Of a DNA stretch of 64,000 nucleotides, positions 1 to 9,586 are shown piece by piece; position 1 is the stretch's first letter; each line of letters starts with the position of its first letter. Below the pieces are notes generated by a model. The model ran no database searches. It worked only from the letters and a program-made list of their open reading frames with translations, and was not told the DNA's origin. A program made the position numbers and the translations under genes. The stretch comes from Paenibacillus xylanexedens (lineage in GTDB: Bacteria > Bacillota > Bacilli > Paenibacillales > Paenibacillaceae), in contig NZ_VEBF01000010.1 of NCBI RefSeq assembly GCF_007676705.1, positions 88,818-152,817 of the forward strand. The letters run 5' to 3'.

Positions 1-900
1 CCACTCGTTATCGGTGATGCGAAGATTCTGGAGCGTGTGTTGCCAGTCATCGGCTCAAGTCTGAACGTTAATGCGATTCAAGAGCCTTCTGAAGCCAAGT
101 ATGAATTCGGTACTGTAGATGTGATTGATCTGAACCTCGTTCCTGCGGATCTGGAATACGGTAAAGTATCTGCCGTGGCTGGGGATGCAGCATTCCAGTT
201 TCTCGCCAAAGCCATTGATCTTGCCAAAAAACAGCAGATTCACTCCATCTGCACCGCGCCTTTGAACAAAGAAGCTCTGCATCAGGGTGGGCACCTGTAT
301 CCGGGGCACACCGAGATTCTGGCGGACCTGACGGATACGCAGGACTTCTCGATGATGCTGACCACGCCGAATCTGCGCGTTATTCACCTGACAACACACA
401 TGGGTCTGATCGATGCCATTGCGAGTATTAACCCGGAAAGAACCTACACCGTTGTGAAGCTTGCTCATGATACGTTGAAAAAAGCAGGCTTTGAGAATCC
501 GCGCGTTGCCGTATGCGGAATCAATCCTCATGCCGGGGAGAACGGCTTGTTCGGTAATGGAGAAGAAGAAGAGAAACTGCAGCCCGGCATTGAGCGTGCG
601 CAGCAGGAAGGCATTAACGTCGTTGGTCCACTCCCGGCGGACACTCTCTTCTTCCGCGCTGGTCGCGGCGACTTCGATATCGTCGTAGCCTGCTACCACG
701 ACCAAGGCCACGCACCGATCAAGGTGATGGGCATCGAGGAAGGCGTGAACATCACCGTTGGCCTGAAAGGCGGTATCATCCGTACGTCTGTCGACCACGG
801 TACAGCCTTCGATATCGCCGGCAAAAACATCGCCGATGATAAAAGCATGCTGGCTGCCATCCGCTCTGCTATTGAGCTGGCACCAAAGGATCAAGTTTAA
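1..900 (+). CDS. pdxA2: PdxA-family 4-phospho-hydroxy-acid dehydrogenase (PdxA2-like), 5' end missing
   Basis: The frame is open from base 1 and ends with TAA at 898-900, so 299 residues are visible and roughly 30 are lost to the window edge. Family motifs are clear: HTEILADLT, NPHAGENG, HDQGHAPIK (metal-binding histidines) and RTSVDHGTAFDIAG near the C-terminus. PdxA enzymes oxidise 4-phosphohydroxy-L-threonine with NAD. The variant GLKGGIIRTSVDHG and the likely use of the DXP-independent vitamin B6 route in Bacillales suggest the PdxA2 branch, which acts on D-threonate or erythronate 4-phosphate in sugar-acid catabolism. That choice is inference, because the upstream partner gene (usually a four-carbon acid sugar kinase) lies outside the window. 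A terminator follows. Confidence 0.85.
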   Translation, partial: PLVIGDAKILERVLPVIGSSLNVNAIQEPSEAKYEFGTVDVIDLNLVPADLEYGKVSAVAGDAAFQFLAKAIDLAKKQQIHSICTAPLNKEALHQGGHLYPGHTEILADLTDTQDFSMMLTTPNLRVIHLTTHMGLIDAIASINPERTYTVVKLAHDTLKKAGFENPRVAVCGINPHAGENGLFGNGEEEEKLQPGIERAQQEGINVVGPLPADTLFFRAGRGDFDIVVACYHDQGHAPIKVMGIEEGVNITVGLKGGIIRTSVDHGTAFDIAGKNIADDKSMLAAIRSAIELAPKDQV

Positions 901-985
901 GAGTAGCCTTTATACGCATATGAGAGCACAAGAATGAGTTTGGTCGTGAGACCATTTCTAGGTAAACGTATCTTTATATAGAAGG

Positions 986-1027
986 AAAAAGGCACTCCCT
1001 TTGTAACTTAGAGGGTTTGCCTTTTTT
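986..1027 (+). terminator. Rho-independent terminator after pdxA2
   Basis: The sequence AAAAAGGCA..CCCT, a short loop, then AGGG..TGCCTTTTTT forms an A/T-flanked hairpin. It sits 86 bases after the pdxA2 stop codon. Confidence 0.75.
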
Positions 1028-1107
1028 GTATGTCCTCTACACATCCTTGGCTGTCGCGATTTATGCAGCACATCTCCACGGATATCTCCAGATCATCCCG
1101 CTTCATT

Positions 1108-2034
1108 TCAGCGCTCAGGTTTACTCATCATGTTCGCCACTGCATCTTCCCTCTGCAGCTGTCTACTTCGGCGATATGCACTCGGTGACATGCCATTCAG
1201 CTTATTGAAAATGCGATTGAATTGAGAGAAGCTGGCGAAGCCACACTGTGATGCAATTACGGTGATTTTTTGGTTAGAGTTCAGGAGCATTTGTTGGGCG
1301 TTGCGAATTCGGGTCATCTGAATATACTCGGTAAACGTAAAGCCTGTGACTTTGTTAAACTGACGGGATAGATGATGAGCACTCACGAAAAACCGTTTGG
1401 AGATCTCTTCAAGCGACAGCTCATTCTGATAATGGCTGTGAATATACGATGCAATGGCATACATCCGCTGCGATATGGACGAACCTGTCTCTTCACGAAC
1501 GTAGCTATTCTCTGCTGAGTATCGATGGATCACACATAGAAACTCAACGAACTTGCTATGAATCGCAACTGATTGAAGTGCAGAGGGATTCTGTGATAGA
1601 GCAAAGATTTCGTTTAAAGGAGCCATTACCGCCTGGCGCCGTTCTTCTGTAAATCGGAATATCGGGATTGGTTCATCAAAAATCGAAAACAGTTCTTTGT
1701 AACCGCTCTCAAGACCAGAAGTATTACGTGGCATGGCAAAGGTGATCATCAATCGTTTGGGTGGCACTCCCTTGGGATATTGCGTTTTGTGTAGTAAGGA
1801 AGGCCGCAGCAGAACAATATCATAAGGCTGAATCTCGTACAAACTGCCTTCAATGATGTGTGCAGCCGTGCGATCCAGAAGAATACAGATTTCATAGAAA
1901 TCGTGGAAATGCTGAAACTCCATATTCAGTTCATGGGAGCGTTCGTCATAATCCAGATGATAAAAAAGTGAATCTCCAGGCTCGTTCACATGGATCGCAT
2001 ATCCCTGCTCGTATGCCAAAACCGATTGTGTCAT
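1108..2034 (-). CDS. AraC-family transcriptional regulator
   Basis: This 308-residue protein has an N-terminal cupin-like sensor domain (HFHDFYEICILL, residues about 40-55) and a C-terminal pair of helix-turn-helix motifs (SLEEISKRFFVSAHHLSRQF and QCGFASFSQFNRIFNKLNG), ending in the usual GMSPSAYRR. Two ATGs lie six bases apart. The AGGGGG ribosome site abuts the first but stands 7 bases from the second, so the second (2034) is the better start. It is divergent from the GH38 mannosidase gene, with about 200 bases between them, so local control of mannosidase expression by a bound glycan sugar is the natural inference. No effector can be read from the sequence. Confidence 0.9.
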   Translation of the reverse strand: MTQSVLAYEQGYAIHVNEPGDSLFYHLDYDERSHELNMEFQHFHDFYEICILLDRTAAHIIEGSLYEIQPYDIVLLRPSLLHKTQYPKGVPPKRLMITFAMPRNTSGLESGYKELFSIFDEPIPIFRFTEERRQAVMAPLNEIFALSQNPSALQSVAIHSKFVEFLCVIHRYSAENSYVREETGSSISQRMYAIASYIHSHYQNELSLEEISKRFFVSAHHLSRQFNKVTGFTFTEYIQMTRIRNAQQMLLNSNQKITVIASQCGFASFSQFNRIFNKLNGMSPSAYRRSRQLQREDAVANMMSKPER

Positions 2035-2157
2035 GGACATGCCCCCTATCCCGATTCTAATGAGTTTATTTTAGCATGAAATGCAATAAAAAGACGTTAT
2101 TTTCAGCATACAATACGTAGTTTCGCCCATTTCTCTTTTGGTATGATAAAGATAATA

Positions 2158-2171
2158 TGTTAGCGCTTGCA
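2158..2171 (+). promoter_or_regulatory. cre-like catabolite-repression site upstream of the mannosidase gene
   Basis: TGTTAGCGCTTGCA matches the CcpA cre consensus TGWAANCGNTNWCA at all but one informative position. It is embedded in a longer inverted repeat (TGTTA ... TAACA, 2158-2177). It lies 63 bases before the mannosidase start in the shared divergent region. A TATGAT hexamer just upstream (2142-2147) could be the -10 element; its -35 is poor. CcpA control is inferred. Confidence 0.5.
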
Positions 2172-2233
2172 TTAACATTGATCCAACAACGACTACAGCC
2201 TGTACTTACTATAAACCGAGGTGGGAAACCAAC

Positions 2234-5200
2234 ATGAAAATGAATTCCTTGTATACTCGAATCCATACCATTGTGAAACACTTGGGACGTGCACGACTGA
2301 CCTCCAAGACATATATACCCGAGCTTTATCATAAAGAAAGTGGTTACCATTCCTGGGAACTGGTTCATGAGGACCCTTCCTCCTGGAACGTGTTTCGTAA
2401 AGGGGATGGCTGGGGCGGTAAGGATGTACACAGCTGCTTCAAAACCCGGATTCGCGTCCCGGATCATATGGAAGGAAAAAAAGTCGTTTGTACCATCGTC
2501 ACTGGTGCTGATGATATCTGGAACTATGATAATCCGCAATTCTTGGCATTTCTGAATGGGGAATTGATCTGCGGTCTGGACGTTAACCATACGGAGATTG
2601 ACCTGACACCCGCTGCGGTAAAAGGTGAAGAATTCGAACTGGCACTCTATGCGTACTGTAGTACTTCGGCAGCGGATGTCTTTCTCAATGTATATATTGC
2701 CGAGCATCATCAGCCTGTCTCGGACTTATATTACGATCTCAAGGCTGCGCTGGATGCTGCCGACCTGCTTCGTGAGGATGACCTGGAGCGACTGAAGCTG
2801 ATTGAACATCTGAATCAGGCGGTAAATTTACTGGATCTACGCCAGGAAAATAGTGCTGCATTTCATGCATCCGTACTGGAAGCCCGCCTCTATATGCAAA
2901 ATCACATCTACGGTGAAACTCGCCCTGCGGGTGATCACATCCCTACCGTTCACTGCATCGGTCATACCCATATTGATGTGGCATGGCTGTGGACACTGGA
3001 TCAGACACGGGAAAAGGTCATCCGGAGTTTTGCGAGTGTACTCTACTTGATGGACAAGTTCCCGGAATATACCTTCATGTCCTCACAGCCTCAGCTGTAT
3101 GCATACCTGAAAGCCGATTACCCGTCTCTATATGAGAAAATCAAGGAAAAGGTAGCCGAAGGCCGCTGGGAAGCGGAAGGTTCAATGTGGCTGGAAGCCG
3201 ATTGTAACCTGATCTCGGGTGAATCCATGATCCGTCAAATTATATACGGAAAGCGTTTCTTCAAGGAAGAATTCGGCGTGGAGAACCGTGTTCTCTGGCT
3301 GCCGGATGTATTTGGTTATAGTGCGGCGATGCCGCAGATTATGCGCAAAAGTGGCATTGATTATTTTATGACAACCAAAATTGCCTGGAACGATACGAAC
3401 CAGATTCCGAACGACACCATGTACTGGAGAGGCATTGACGGATCTGAGGTGTTAACCCATTTCATCACAGCGACTGACTATGACAAGCATCCTGATTTCA
3501 GGCAGCGCCGTTTCGAGACAACCTATAACGGGCGATTCAATGCATCTCAAGTCAAGGGGACATGGCAGCGATACCAGAACAAAAATATCAATGCAGATGT
3601 GTTACAGTGCTACGGCTTCGGCGATGGGGGCGGCGGTCCAACCGAGGAGATGCTGGAGTACGGCAGACGGCTTGAAAAAGGGTTGCCAGGCGTACCAGAC
3701 GTGAAACGTACGTTTGTACGAGAGTTCTTCGAGAAGCTGGAACAGAATCTGGACGATGTTCATTCCGTTCCACGCTGGTCGGGAGAGCTATATCTGGAAT
3801 ACCACCGGGGAACTTACACGTCCATGGCTCGCAACAAACGGTATAACCGGCATAGTGAATTTGCCCTGGCCGATGCCGAACTGTATTCCATGATTCATCG
3901 GGAAGCGGATGCACAAGCAGCTTACCCAACAGAAGCACTGGAGCATGCATGGAAGCTGACAATGCTGAACCAGTTCCATGATATTCTGCCAGGCAGCTCC
4001 ATTGAGCAGGTCTATGTGGATTCGAAGGAGCAATATGAAGAGGTCATTCATGTTACGGATGAGCTGAAGAACAGCGCCCTGAACGGCATTGTAAGCAGCA
4101 TTACGTCTGACGTTGAAGCCATTGTGGTATTCAACACGACCGGCTTCGAGCGGACGGATGTGGTTGAACTGCCTTCTTTTGCGAGAAATGTGACCGTCTA
4201 TGATGGTGATCGTTCGGTACCGAGCCAGCGTGCACTGGATGGTGGATTGGTATTCCTCGCTGAAAATGTACCGGCTTCGGGATATAAAACCTTCCGGATC
4301 ACGGCTGATCTAGCCGACGAACTGGGTGCTGGCGTGTCAGTTGCACAGTGGGAATCGGAACAACGCCACATTCAGACGCCTTGGTACGACATTCACCTGA
4401 ATGAAAGTGCCGAGTTCATATCCGTATGGGACAAGCTGGAGGGCCGTGAGCTGCTTCAGTCTGGCAAGCGCGGTAACGTGCTGCAAGTATTCGAGGATCG
4501 ACCTGCGGAATACGAGGCGTGGAACATTGACGATTATTATGAACAGCATATGTGGGAGATTAATGACCTGCAGTCGCTGGAGTGGATTGAAAGTGGGCCA
4601 GTGCGTTCCGTGCTTCAAGTGAAGCGACAGTTCCTGGAATCTGTTATTGAGCAGACAATCATCTTCTATGCGCATACGCGCCGGATCGATTTCCGTACGT
4701 TTGTAGACTGGAAGCAGGAACACCTGTTATTGAAGGCCGCCTTCCCACTGGATATTTGGAGTGAGAAAGCGGTCTATGAAATCCAGTACGGCAACGTGGA
4801 GCGTGCTACCCACCGTAATACAAGCTGGGATCAGGCACGATTTGAAGTGTGTGGACAGAAGTGGGCCGATCTGGCGGAGAACGGATACGGCGCTGCTCTG
4901 TTGAACGATTGCAAGTACGGATATGATATTCACAACTCCATCATGCGATTGTCTTTGATCAAAAGTGCCACGTATCCCAATGAGAACGCCGATAAGGAGC
5001 AGCATATGTTCACGTACTCCCTCTATCCGCACAAAGGAGATTTCCGTGAGGGACGTGTCATTCAAGCTGCTTATGATATCAACCGCCCTTTGGTTGCCCG
5101 TGAAATCGCATCGCAAACCGGTACTTTGCCTGGAGTGTGGTCACTCGCATCGGTTGATCAGGAGAATGTCGTGTTAGAGGTTATCAAAAAAGCCGAGAAC

Positions 5201-5407
5201 AACGATGATATGATCATCCGGATGTACGAAGCACATGGTCGCCGCAGTCGGGCTTCACTTCAGTTGCCTGAGGGATCAGGCTCAACAGCATATGCTTGTG
5301 ATCTCTTAGAAAATAACGAAGCGGAATGCATCGTGGAGAATGGCCGGATTTCTTTTGATATCAAACCGTACGAAATTTTAACTTTCCGTATCCCTGCGGG
5401 ACAGTAA
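2234..5407 (+). CDS. Alpha-mannosidase, glycoside hydrolase family 38
   Basis: This 1057-residue protein has the normal length and layout of bacterial GH38. An N-terminal accessory region is followed by the catalytic (beta/alpha) domain with the zinc-binding HTHIDVAWLWT (residues 244-254), the EADCN motif (321-325) and the nucleophile Asp358 in LPDVFGYS. A DGGGGPTEEML segment, a helical bundle and large beta-sandwich C-terminal domains come next. It has no signal peptide, so it should act in the cytoplasm on imported mannosides or mannose-rich oligosaccharides. The ATG at 2234 has GAGGTGG nine bases upstream. The gene is divergent from an AraC regulator, preceded by a cre-like site and followed by a bidirectional terminator, so it is probably monocistronic. 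Confidence 0.93.
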   Translation: MKMNSLYTRIHTIVKHLGRARLTSKTYIPELYHKESGYHSWELVHEDPSSWNVFRKGDGWGGKDVHSCFKTRIRVPDHMEGKKVVCTIVTGADDIWNYDNPQFLAFLNGELICGLDVNHTEIDLTPAAVKGEEFELALYAYCSTSAADVFLNVYIAEHHQPVSDLYYDLKAALDAADLLREDDLERLKLIEHLNQAVNLLDLRQENSAAFHASVLEARLYMQNHIYGETRPAGDHIPTVHCIGHTHIDVAWLWTLDQTREKVIRSFASVLYLMDKFPEYTFMSSQPQLYAYLKADYPSLYEKIKEKVAEGRWEAEGSMWLEADCNLISGESMIRQIIYGKRFFKEEFGVENRVLWLPDVFGYSAAMPQIMRKSGIDYFMTTKIAWNDTNQIPNDTMYWRGIDGSEVLTHFITATDYDKHPDFRQRRFETTYNGRFNASQVKGTWQRYQNKNINADVLQCYGFGDGGGGPTEEMLEYGRRLEKGLPGVPDVKRTFVREFFEKLEQNLDDVHSVPRWSGELYLEYHRGTYTSMARNKRYNRHSEFALADAELYSMIHREADAQAAYPTEALEHAWKLTMLNQFHDILPGSSIEQVYVDSKEQYEEVIHVTDELKNSALNGIVSSITSDVEAIVVFNTTGFERTDVVELPSFARNVTVYDGDRSVPSQRALDGGLVFLAENVPASGYKTFRITADLADELGAGVSVAQWESEQRHIQTPWYDIHLNESAEFISVWDKLEGRELLQSGKRGNVLQVFEDRPAEYEAWNIDDYYEQHMWEINDLQSLEWIESGPVRSVLQVKRQFLESVIEQTIIFYAHTRRIDFRTFVDWKQEHLLLKAAFPLDIWSEKAVYEIQYGNVERATHRNTSWDQARFEVCGQKWADLAENGYGAALLNDCKYGYDIHNSIMRLSLIKSATYPNENADKEQHMFTYSLYPHKGDFREGRVIQAAYDINRPLVAREIASQTGTLPGVWSLASVDQENVVLEVIKKAENNDDMIIRMYEAHGRRSRASLQLPEGSGSTAYACDLLENNEAECIVENGRISFDIKPYEILTFRIPAGQ

Positions 5408-5460
5408 ACAGAAATTACGCAACATGGAATACTGCAACAATGCTTAATATGCTTCAACAA

Positions 5461-5510
5461 TAAAGGGCTGCCTCCTGTCATATCTGACATGGGAGCAGCC
5501 CTTCATTTGT
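5461..5510. terminator. Bidirectional terminator between convergent genes
   Basis: AAGGGCTGCCTCC and GGGAGCAGCCCTT (5463-5503) pair over about 12 bp around a TGTCATATCTGACA inner hairpin. T-rich sequence follows on both strands. It separates the convergent mannosidase and aldo/keto reductase genes. Confidence 0.85.
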
Positions 5511-5516
5511 CGTTCT

Positions 5517-6371
5517 TTAAAATTCTTCATACTCGCTTGGGTCCTGATCCCACAACCGTCCATCCGGACGATTAAATGCAGAGATGACCTGCATCTCTTC
5601 TGTGCTCAACTCGAAATCGAATATATCGATATTTTCCTGCTGATGCTGCAAGGAGCCAGCTTTCGGAATTGGAATGGAACCCAGCTGAACATGCCAGCGC
5701 AAAATGATCTGGGTTGGCGTTTTGCCATGCGTCTCCGCGATCCGAAGAATGTTCTCATCCTTCAGAATATCCTGTACGGCATCATTGCCACGTCCAATCG
5801 GACTCCAGGATTCGTTCACGATGCCATGCTTCGTATCCTGTTCCCGCTGATCGGCCTGGTCGAAGAATGGATGCAGCTCAATCTGATTCAGACTCGGCGC
5901 TATTCCCGTTTCCTTAATCAGCCGTTCATTGTGCTCAGGCAAGAAGTTGCTGACTCCAATGGATCGGATATATCCACGTTTTTTAGCTTCGATCAGTGCT
6001 TGCCATGCCTCGACATACATGTCCTTCTTCGGATTGGGCCAGTGAATCAGATACAGGTCGTAATAATCCAGATCCGCTCTGTACAGGGATTCCTGGATCG
6101 CCACGAGTGCTTTATCATGAGCGTGATAACGCCCCGGCAGCTTCGAGGAAATGAGCAGTTCTTCTCTGGCGATGGAGCTTTGCTTGATAGCTTTGCCCAC
6201 TGTTGCCTCATTCTCATAGTTATACGCCGTATCAATTAATCGATAACCCGCATCCATTGCGGACGCGATCGATTTAACGCCTTCTTCACCTTTTAAACTA
6301 TAGGTACCAAATCCAATTGCAGGTACTTTCAAACCATCGTTCAATGTGTATTCAGGGATTGTATGATTCAT
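5517..6371 (-). CDS. Aldo/keto reductase
   Basis: A 284-residue NADPH-dependent carbonyl reductase of the AKR TIM-barrel superfamily. The catalytic tetrad is visible: Asp47 and Tyr52 in DTAYNYENE, Lys77 in ISSKLPG and His110 in LIHWP. The coenzyme-binding IPIPKAGS segment lies near the C-terminus. The start at 6371 is chosen because AAAGGAGAG lies seven bases upstream; an in-frame ATG at 6428 has no ribosome site. This subgroup reduces small aldehydes such as 2,5-diketo-gluconate or methylglyoxal, but the substrate cannot be read here. Flanked by terminators or gaps, it is probably transcribed alone. Confidence 0.9.
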   Translation of the reverse strand: MNHTIPEYTLNDGLKVPAIGFGTYSLKGEEGVKSIASAMDAGYRLIDTAYNYENEATVGKAIKQSSIAREELLISSKLPGRYHAHDKALVAIQESLYRADLDYYDLYLIHWPNPKKDMYVEAWQALIEAKKRGYIRSIGVSNFLPEHNERLIKETGIAPSLNQIELHPFFDQADQREQDTKHGIVNESWSPIGRGNDAVQDILKDENILRIAETHGKTPTQIILRWHVQLGSIPIPKAGSLQHQQENIDIFDFELSTEEMQVISAFNRPDGRLWDQDPSEYEEF

Positions 6372-6562
6372 GTGGGAACTCTCCTTTGTGAAAGGTATGC
6401 TTCCTATTTTAATGCGACAAAATGACATGTGCTCTCGGTTATCTCTAACCTTTCCTCAAGCGCTTGAATCAATTGTACACCATCATCGAGAATCCCTTCG
6501 ACCTCTCGCTCTGTTCACACGGTAAGTCAACCTCTCTAATAAGAGGAAAGTCGCCTCTTCAT

Positions 6563-7804
6563 TCAAGGGAAGAGATAGGTGGCTGATAAAGGTCGATTGC
6601 CCAAAAATTCTTTGATGGCAGCAGCAGCCCGCTTATACCCGCCAGCATCACGCAGTGTGTTCCCAATCACTCCTGCATGTTCCCTGTAGGAATCATTGCC
6701 GAGCACCTCTAACACCGCGGTTCTCAGTATGTCAGGCGTCAGGTTATTTTTATCCAAGATTACTCCCGCGCCCAACTCCTGTATCCGGCCTGCTACACGA
6801 GGCTGATCCGAGGTTAAAGGGAGCATGATCATCGGTACATTGTAATACAAAGCCTCACTTGCACTGTTCATGCCAGCATGTGTCAGGAAAGCATCTACGC
6901 ACTGCAACACTTCCAGTTGGGGGACATAGGGCCTGATGATGAAATTATCAGGAATGAGATCAGCAATGGGCTCCAAATCGGTATCCTTACCAGAAGACAA
7001 GATAAACTGCACAGGCAAATCACGAAAGGCCGTAAAGCAAAGCTTATAAAACTCGAGATCTTTATTTAAAATGGTTCCCATCGAAATATAAACGACCTGC
7101 TTATAAAGAGCATGCAGAGATTCATTTGCAAAAGCTGGCGCATCCTTACGAGGAATAATGGACGGGCCAGTGAACACAAAGCTGTCGTCCAGCTTGTCCC
7201 CCATGGGTTGAAAATAGCGGCTTGTATAGACAATCTTCAGTTGTCCTGGATGCCCTGAAAGTTCCGCCAGAGAAGGCGCAGCCACATTGAACCGGGAAGC
7301 TAATTGTTGAGACATTTCCATAATGCCGTTATATAGCTCCTGGACCTCCTCATTGTCATCCTTCAGATTATGACTACCTGACCCGAGAGGCTCTACAAAA
7401 ACAAAGGTACTGGTCGAGCAGATCGTGGGTATCCCCAGCTTTTCGCCCAAAATTTGTCCGCCCCAGCCGATTAAGGAATCAAAAATTAAATAGTCATAGG
7501 TTTCATTTTCGATCAGATTCAGAACATCCGGAATAAACCGTTGAATTATTTTTTTCAAAATCATATATAAGAATTGGTACGGATGCTTGATTTCAAATGG
7601 CTTCATATTGGGGTTGTTGAGCAGGGTTGCCTCGTTGAAGGAGTAAGCTTTAAATTGAGCACCTAACGCTTCAATCTTCGTCCGGTATTTTTCAGTACAA
7701 CAATAGACGACCTCATCTCCGCTCTCTATCAACTCCTTGATTAACCCGAGCGACGGATTGATATGCCCTTCTGCAGGCATCATCACAACTAACACACGTG
7801 CCAC
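6563..7804 (-). CDS. MGT-type UDP-glycosyltransferase
   Basis: A 413-residue GT-B fold enzyme of the GT1 macrolide-glycosyltransferase family. The N-terminus VLVVMMPAEGHINPSLGL carries the His thought to act as base. The C-terminal donor site has FLTHAGMNSASEALYYNVP and PLTSDQPRVAGR. Such enzymes glucosylate macrolides, flavonoids or other small hydrophobic acceptors. The start is GTG at 7804, five bases after GGAGGTGA; upstream in-frame TTG/ATG codons lack a ribosome site. A short hairpin (AAGAGG/CCTCTT, 6541-6559) follows the stop. No linked resistance or biosynthesis gene identifies the acceptor; a role in antibiotic inactivation or metabolite decoration is open. Confidence 0.88.
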   Translation of the reverse strand: MARVLVVMMPAEGHINPSLGLIKELIESGDEVVYCCTEKYRTKIEALGAQFKAYSFNEATLLNNPNMKPFEIKHPYQFLYMILKKIIQRFIPDVLNLIENETYDYLIFDSLIGWGGQILGEKLGIPTICSTSTFVFVEPLGSGSHNLKDDNEEVQELYNGIMEMSQQLASRFNVAAPSLAELSGHPGQLKIVYTSRYFQPMGDKLDDSFVFTGPSIIPRKDAPAFANESLHALYKQVVYISMGTILNKDLEFYKLCFTAFRDLPVQFILSSGKDTDLEPIADLIPDNFIIRPYVPQLEVLQCVDAFLTHAGMNSASEALYYNVPMIMLPLTSDQPRVAGRIQELGAGVILDKNNLTPDILRTAVLEVLGNDSYREHAGVIGNTLRDAGGYKRAAAAIKEFLGNRPLSATYLFP

Positions 7805-7963
7805 GAAGCTCACCTCCATCAAATTTTCCAATAATCAAAGCTGTGCATTGTATATCCATATGATTGAGAAGATAAAGAAAAAATAGAATATGGAAATCAA
7901 ACCCATATAGATATACTATTAATAATTTCCATTTTTGTAAATGGTACATATGTCACTTTTTAA

Positions 7964-7992
7964 ACAAAAAAAAAGCACCTTTACGGTGCTTC
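7964..7992 (-). terminator. Terminator of the mechanosensitive channel gene
   Basis: On the minus strand GAAGCACC, loop GTAAA, GGTGCTT is followed by a run of nine T. It begins six bases after the stop codon of the MscS-like gene. Confidence 0.9.
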
Positions 7993-7997
7993 GGATC

Positions 7998-9251
7998 TCA
8001 ATATCCGCTCGAATATTGTTTATCCTCTTTCAGTTGCACAATATCATGTCCGGTTGGATTCTGGAACGCACGAAGCCCAAATGTCGAAGCAACCGCAAAG
8101 ATATGATCAAAGATATCCGCTTGGATCGATTCATATACTCCCCAGGCAGTATCATTGCTAAAAGCGTAGATCTCCAGGGGCAGCCCGTTATCTCCCGGCG
8201 CCAGTTGTCTGACAATGAGCGTCATATCCTTATGAATTTTTGGATGATTTCTCAAATACTGATGAATATATTCCCTGAACACACCCACATTCGTGAGTTG
8301 TCTTCCGTTCACATTGCTTTCTGTATTCACCTGATGCTCTATGTTGTATGCATGAATTTCTTTTGTTTTTGCCGTGACATAATCAGTCAGGTAGTGAATC
8401 TTCTCAAATTCCGCCACCATCTCCTCCGTACAAAAACGGATACTGCTAATATCAATATAGATGCTTCGCTTAATCCTTCTGCCACCAGATACCTGCATAC
8501 TTCTCCAGTTTCTGAAGGAATCGGAAATCAGGGCGTAGCTTGGAATCATCGTAATGGTCTTATCGAAATTCATAACCTTTACCGTGTTTAGTGTAATGTC
8601 GATAACGTCACCGTCTGCATTATATTTCGGCATTTCAATCCAATCACCTACACGTACCATATCATTCGAAGATAGTTGAACGCCGGCCACCAGACCCAAT
8701 ATGGAATCCTTGAATACCAGCATCAGTACAGCCGATAACGCACCAAGTCCACTGAGAATAATCAACGGATTCTGTCCGATCATGTTGGAAATGACGACAA
8801 TGCCACCAATGATGTATAGCACAATTTTCGCGACTTGAATGTATCCCTTGATCGGTCTGATCTTGGAGACATCATAGGTACGATAAATATCATCAAACAC
8901 ATTGAGTAGTGCGTTAAGCACTGTGATCATGATAACGATCATGTATGTCATCGCAGCCTTTTCAATCAAGGCCTGATAGGACGGGAAAATATAAGCAGAA
9001 TAATAGATGATAATCGCTGGCACGAGATGCGACAGCTTGTGGAACAATTTTTTCTCTACAATGATGTTGCCCCACTTGTACCGATTGTTATTGACGATAT
9101 GATTAATTGTCTTCAGCACAATTTTTTTGGCTATAAAATTCGCCAACACCGAGATCACCGCTATAAAAATAACCATAATTATATTCGAAAGATATCCAAT
9201 GGTTGGCTCACTCATGCCCATTCCCTCTAGTTGATTTCTGATAAAGTCCAT
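7998..9251 (-). CDS. MscS-family mechanosensitive channel (YbdG-like)
   Basis: A 417-residue membrane protein. Hydrophobic helices occupy about residues 20-40, 75-90, 100-120 and 140-160. A pore-lining Gly/Ala-rich helix follows (LSGLGALSAVLMLVFKDSIL) and then the MscS beta domain (GVQLSSNDMVRVGDWIEMP, SYALISDSFRNWRSM). The length, the long cytoplasmic insert and the conserved SGGRRIKRSIYID stretch resemble E. coli YbdG (MscM) rather than small MscS. It should gate on membrane tension and release solutes during hypo-osmotic shock. The ATG at 9251 is preceded by AGGAGG. It is probably a single-gene unit. Confidence 0.9.
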   Translation of the reverse strand: MDFIRNQLEGMGMSEPTIGYLSNIIMVIFIAVISVLANFIAKKIVLKTINHIVNNNRYKWGNIIVEKKLFHKLSHLVPAIIIYYSAYIFPSYQALIEKAAMTYMIVIMITVLNALLNVFDDIYRTYDVSKIRPIKGYIQVAKIVLYIIGGIVVISNMIGQNPLIILSGLGALSAVLMLVFKDSILGLVAGVQLSSNDMVRVGDWIEMPKYNADGDVIDITLNTVKVMNFDKTITMIPSYALISDSFRNWRSMQVSGGRRIKRSIYIDISSIRFCTEEMVAEFEKIHYLTDYVTAKTKEIHAYNIEHQVNTESNVNGRQLTNVGVFREYIHQYLRNHPKIHKDMTLIVRQLAPGDNGLPLEIYAFSNDTAWGVYESIQADIFDHIFAVASTFGLRAFQNPTGHDIVQLKEDKQYSSGY

Positions 9252-9586
9252 TGTTTCCTCCTGACATCGTCTAGTTTAGCCTATTATTATAAAGTAGATT
9301 AGGATGGTAAGCAAAATACGCAGTAGAACTCTTAGTTTTCTCGATCCCCGTCATAGATAGAAAACTTAACTAAAATCGATCATACCGCTTACTAATTATA
9401 TGATTTTCTCTTCTGTAATATTTCCTGTTACCAAATTCGATATTTGCAGGATGACTAGGATAATGTTCTCGTAATATTATGCTTGGGAGGATATCTGCTT
9501 ACTAAGCCACTACACTTCTCCCAAACAAAAAAGGACCTTGTCATTCCACAGAATGATAGGCCCGTTCTATTTAATCTCATTTGATT
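9252..9586. other. AT-rich intergenic region, no gene seen
   Basis: These 335 bases between the channel gene and the deacetylase hold no convincing coding sequence. The only element recognised is the deacetylase terminator at the right-hand part. Upstream signals for the channel gene should lie at 9252-9350, but no clear promoter hexamers were found. Confidence 0.6.
9525..9563 (-). terminator. Terminator of the polysaccharide deacetylase gene
   Basis: On the minus strand GGGCCT.TCATTC, loop TGTG, GAATGA.AAGGTCC is followed by a T-rich run (9525-9532). Confidence 0.8.

Noticed and set aside
55..894. 279-codon minus-strand frame opposite pdxA2
   Set aside because: It is a shadow of a clear PdxA reading frame and has no recognisable domain.
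2041..2233. Additional small gene between the AraC and mannosidase genes
   Set aside because: No start codon with ribosome site; the space is fully accounted for by divergent control elements.
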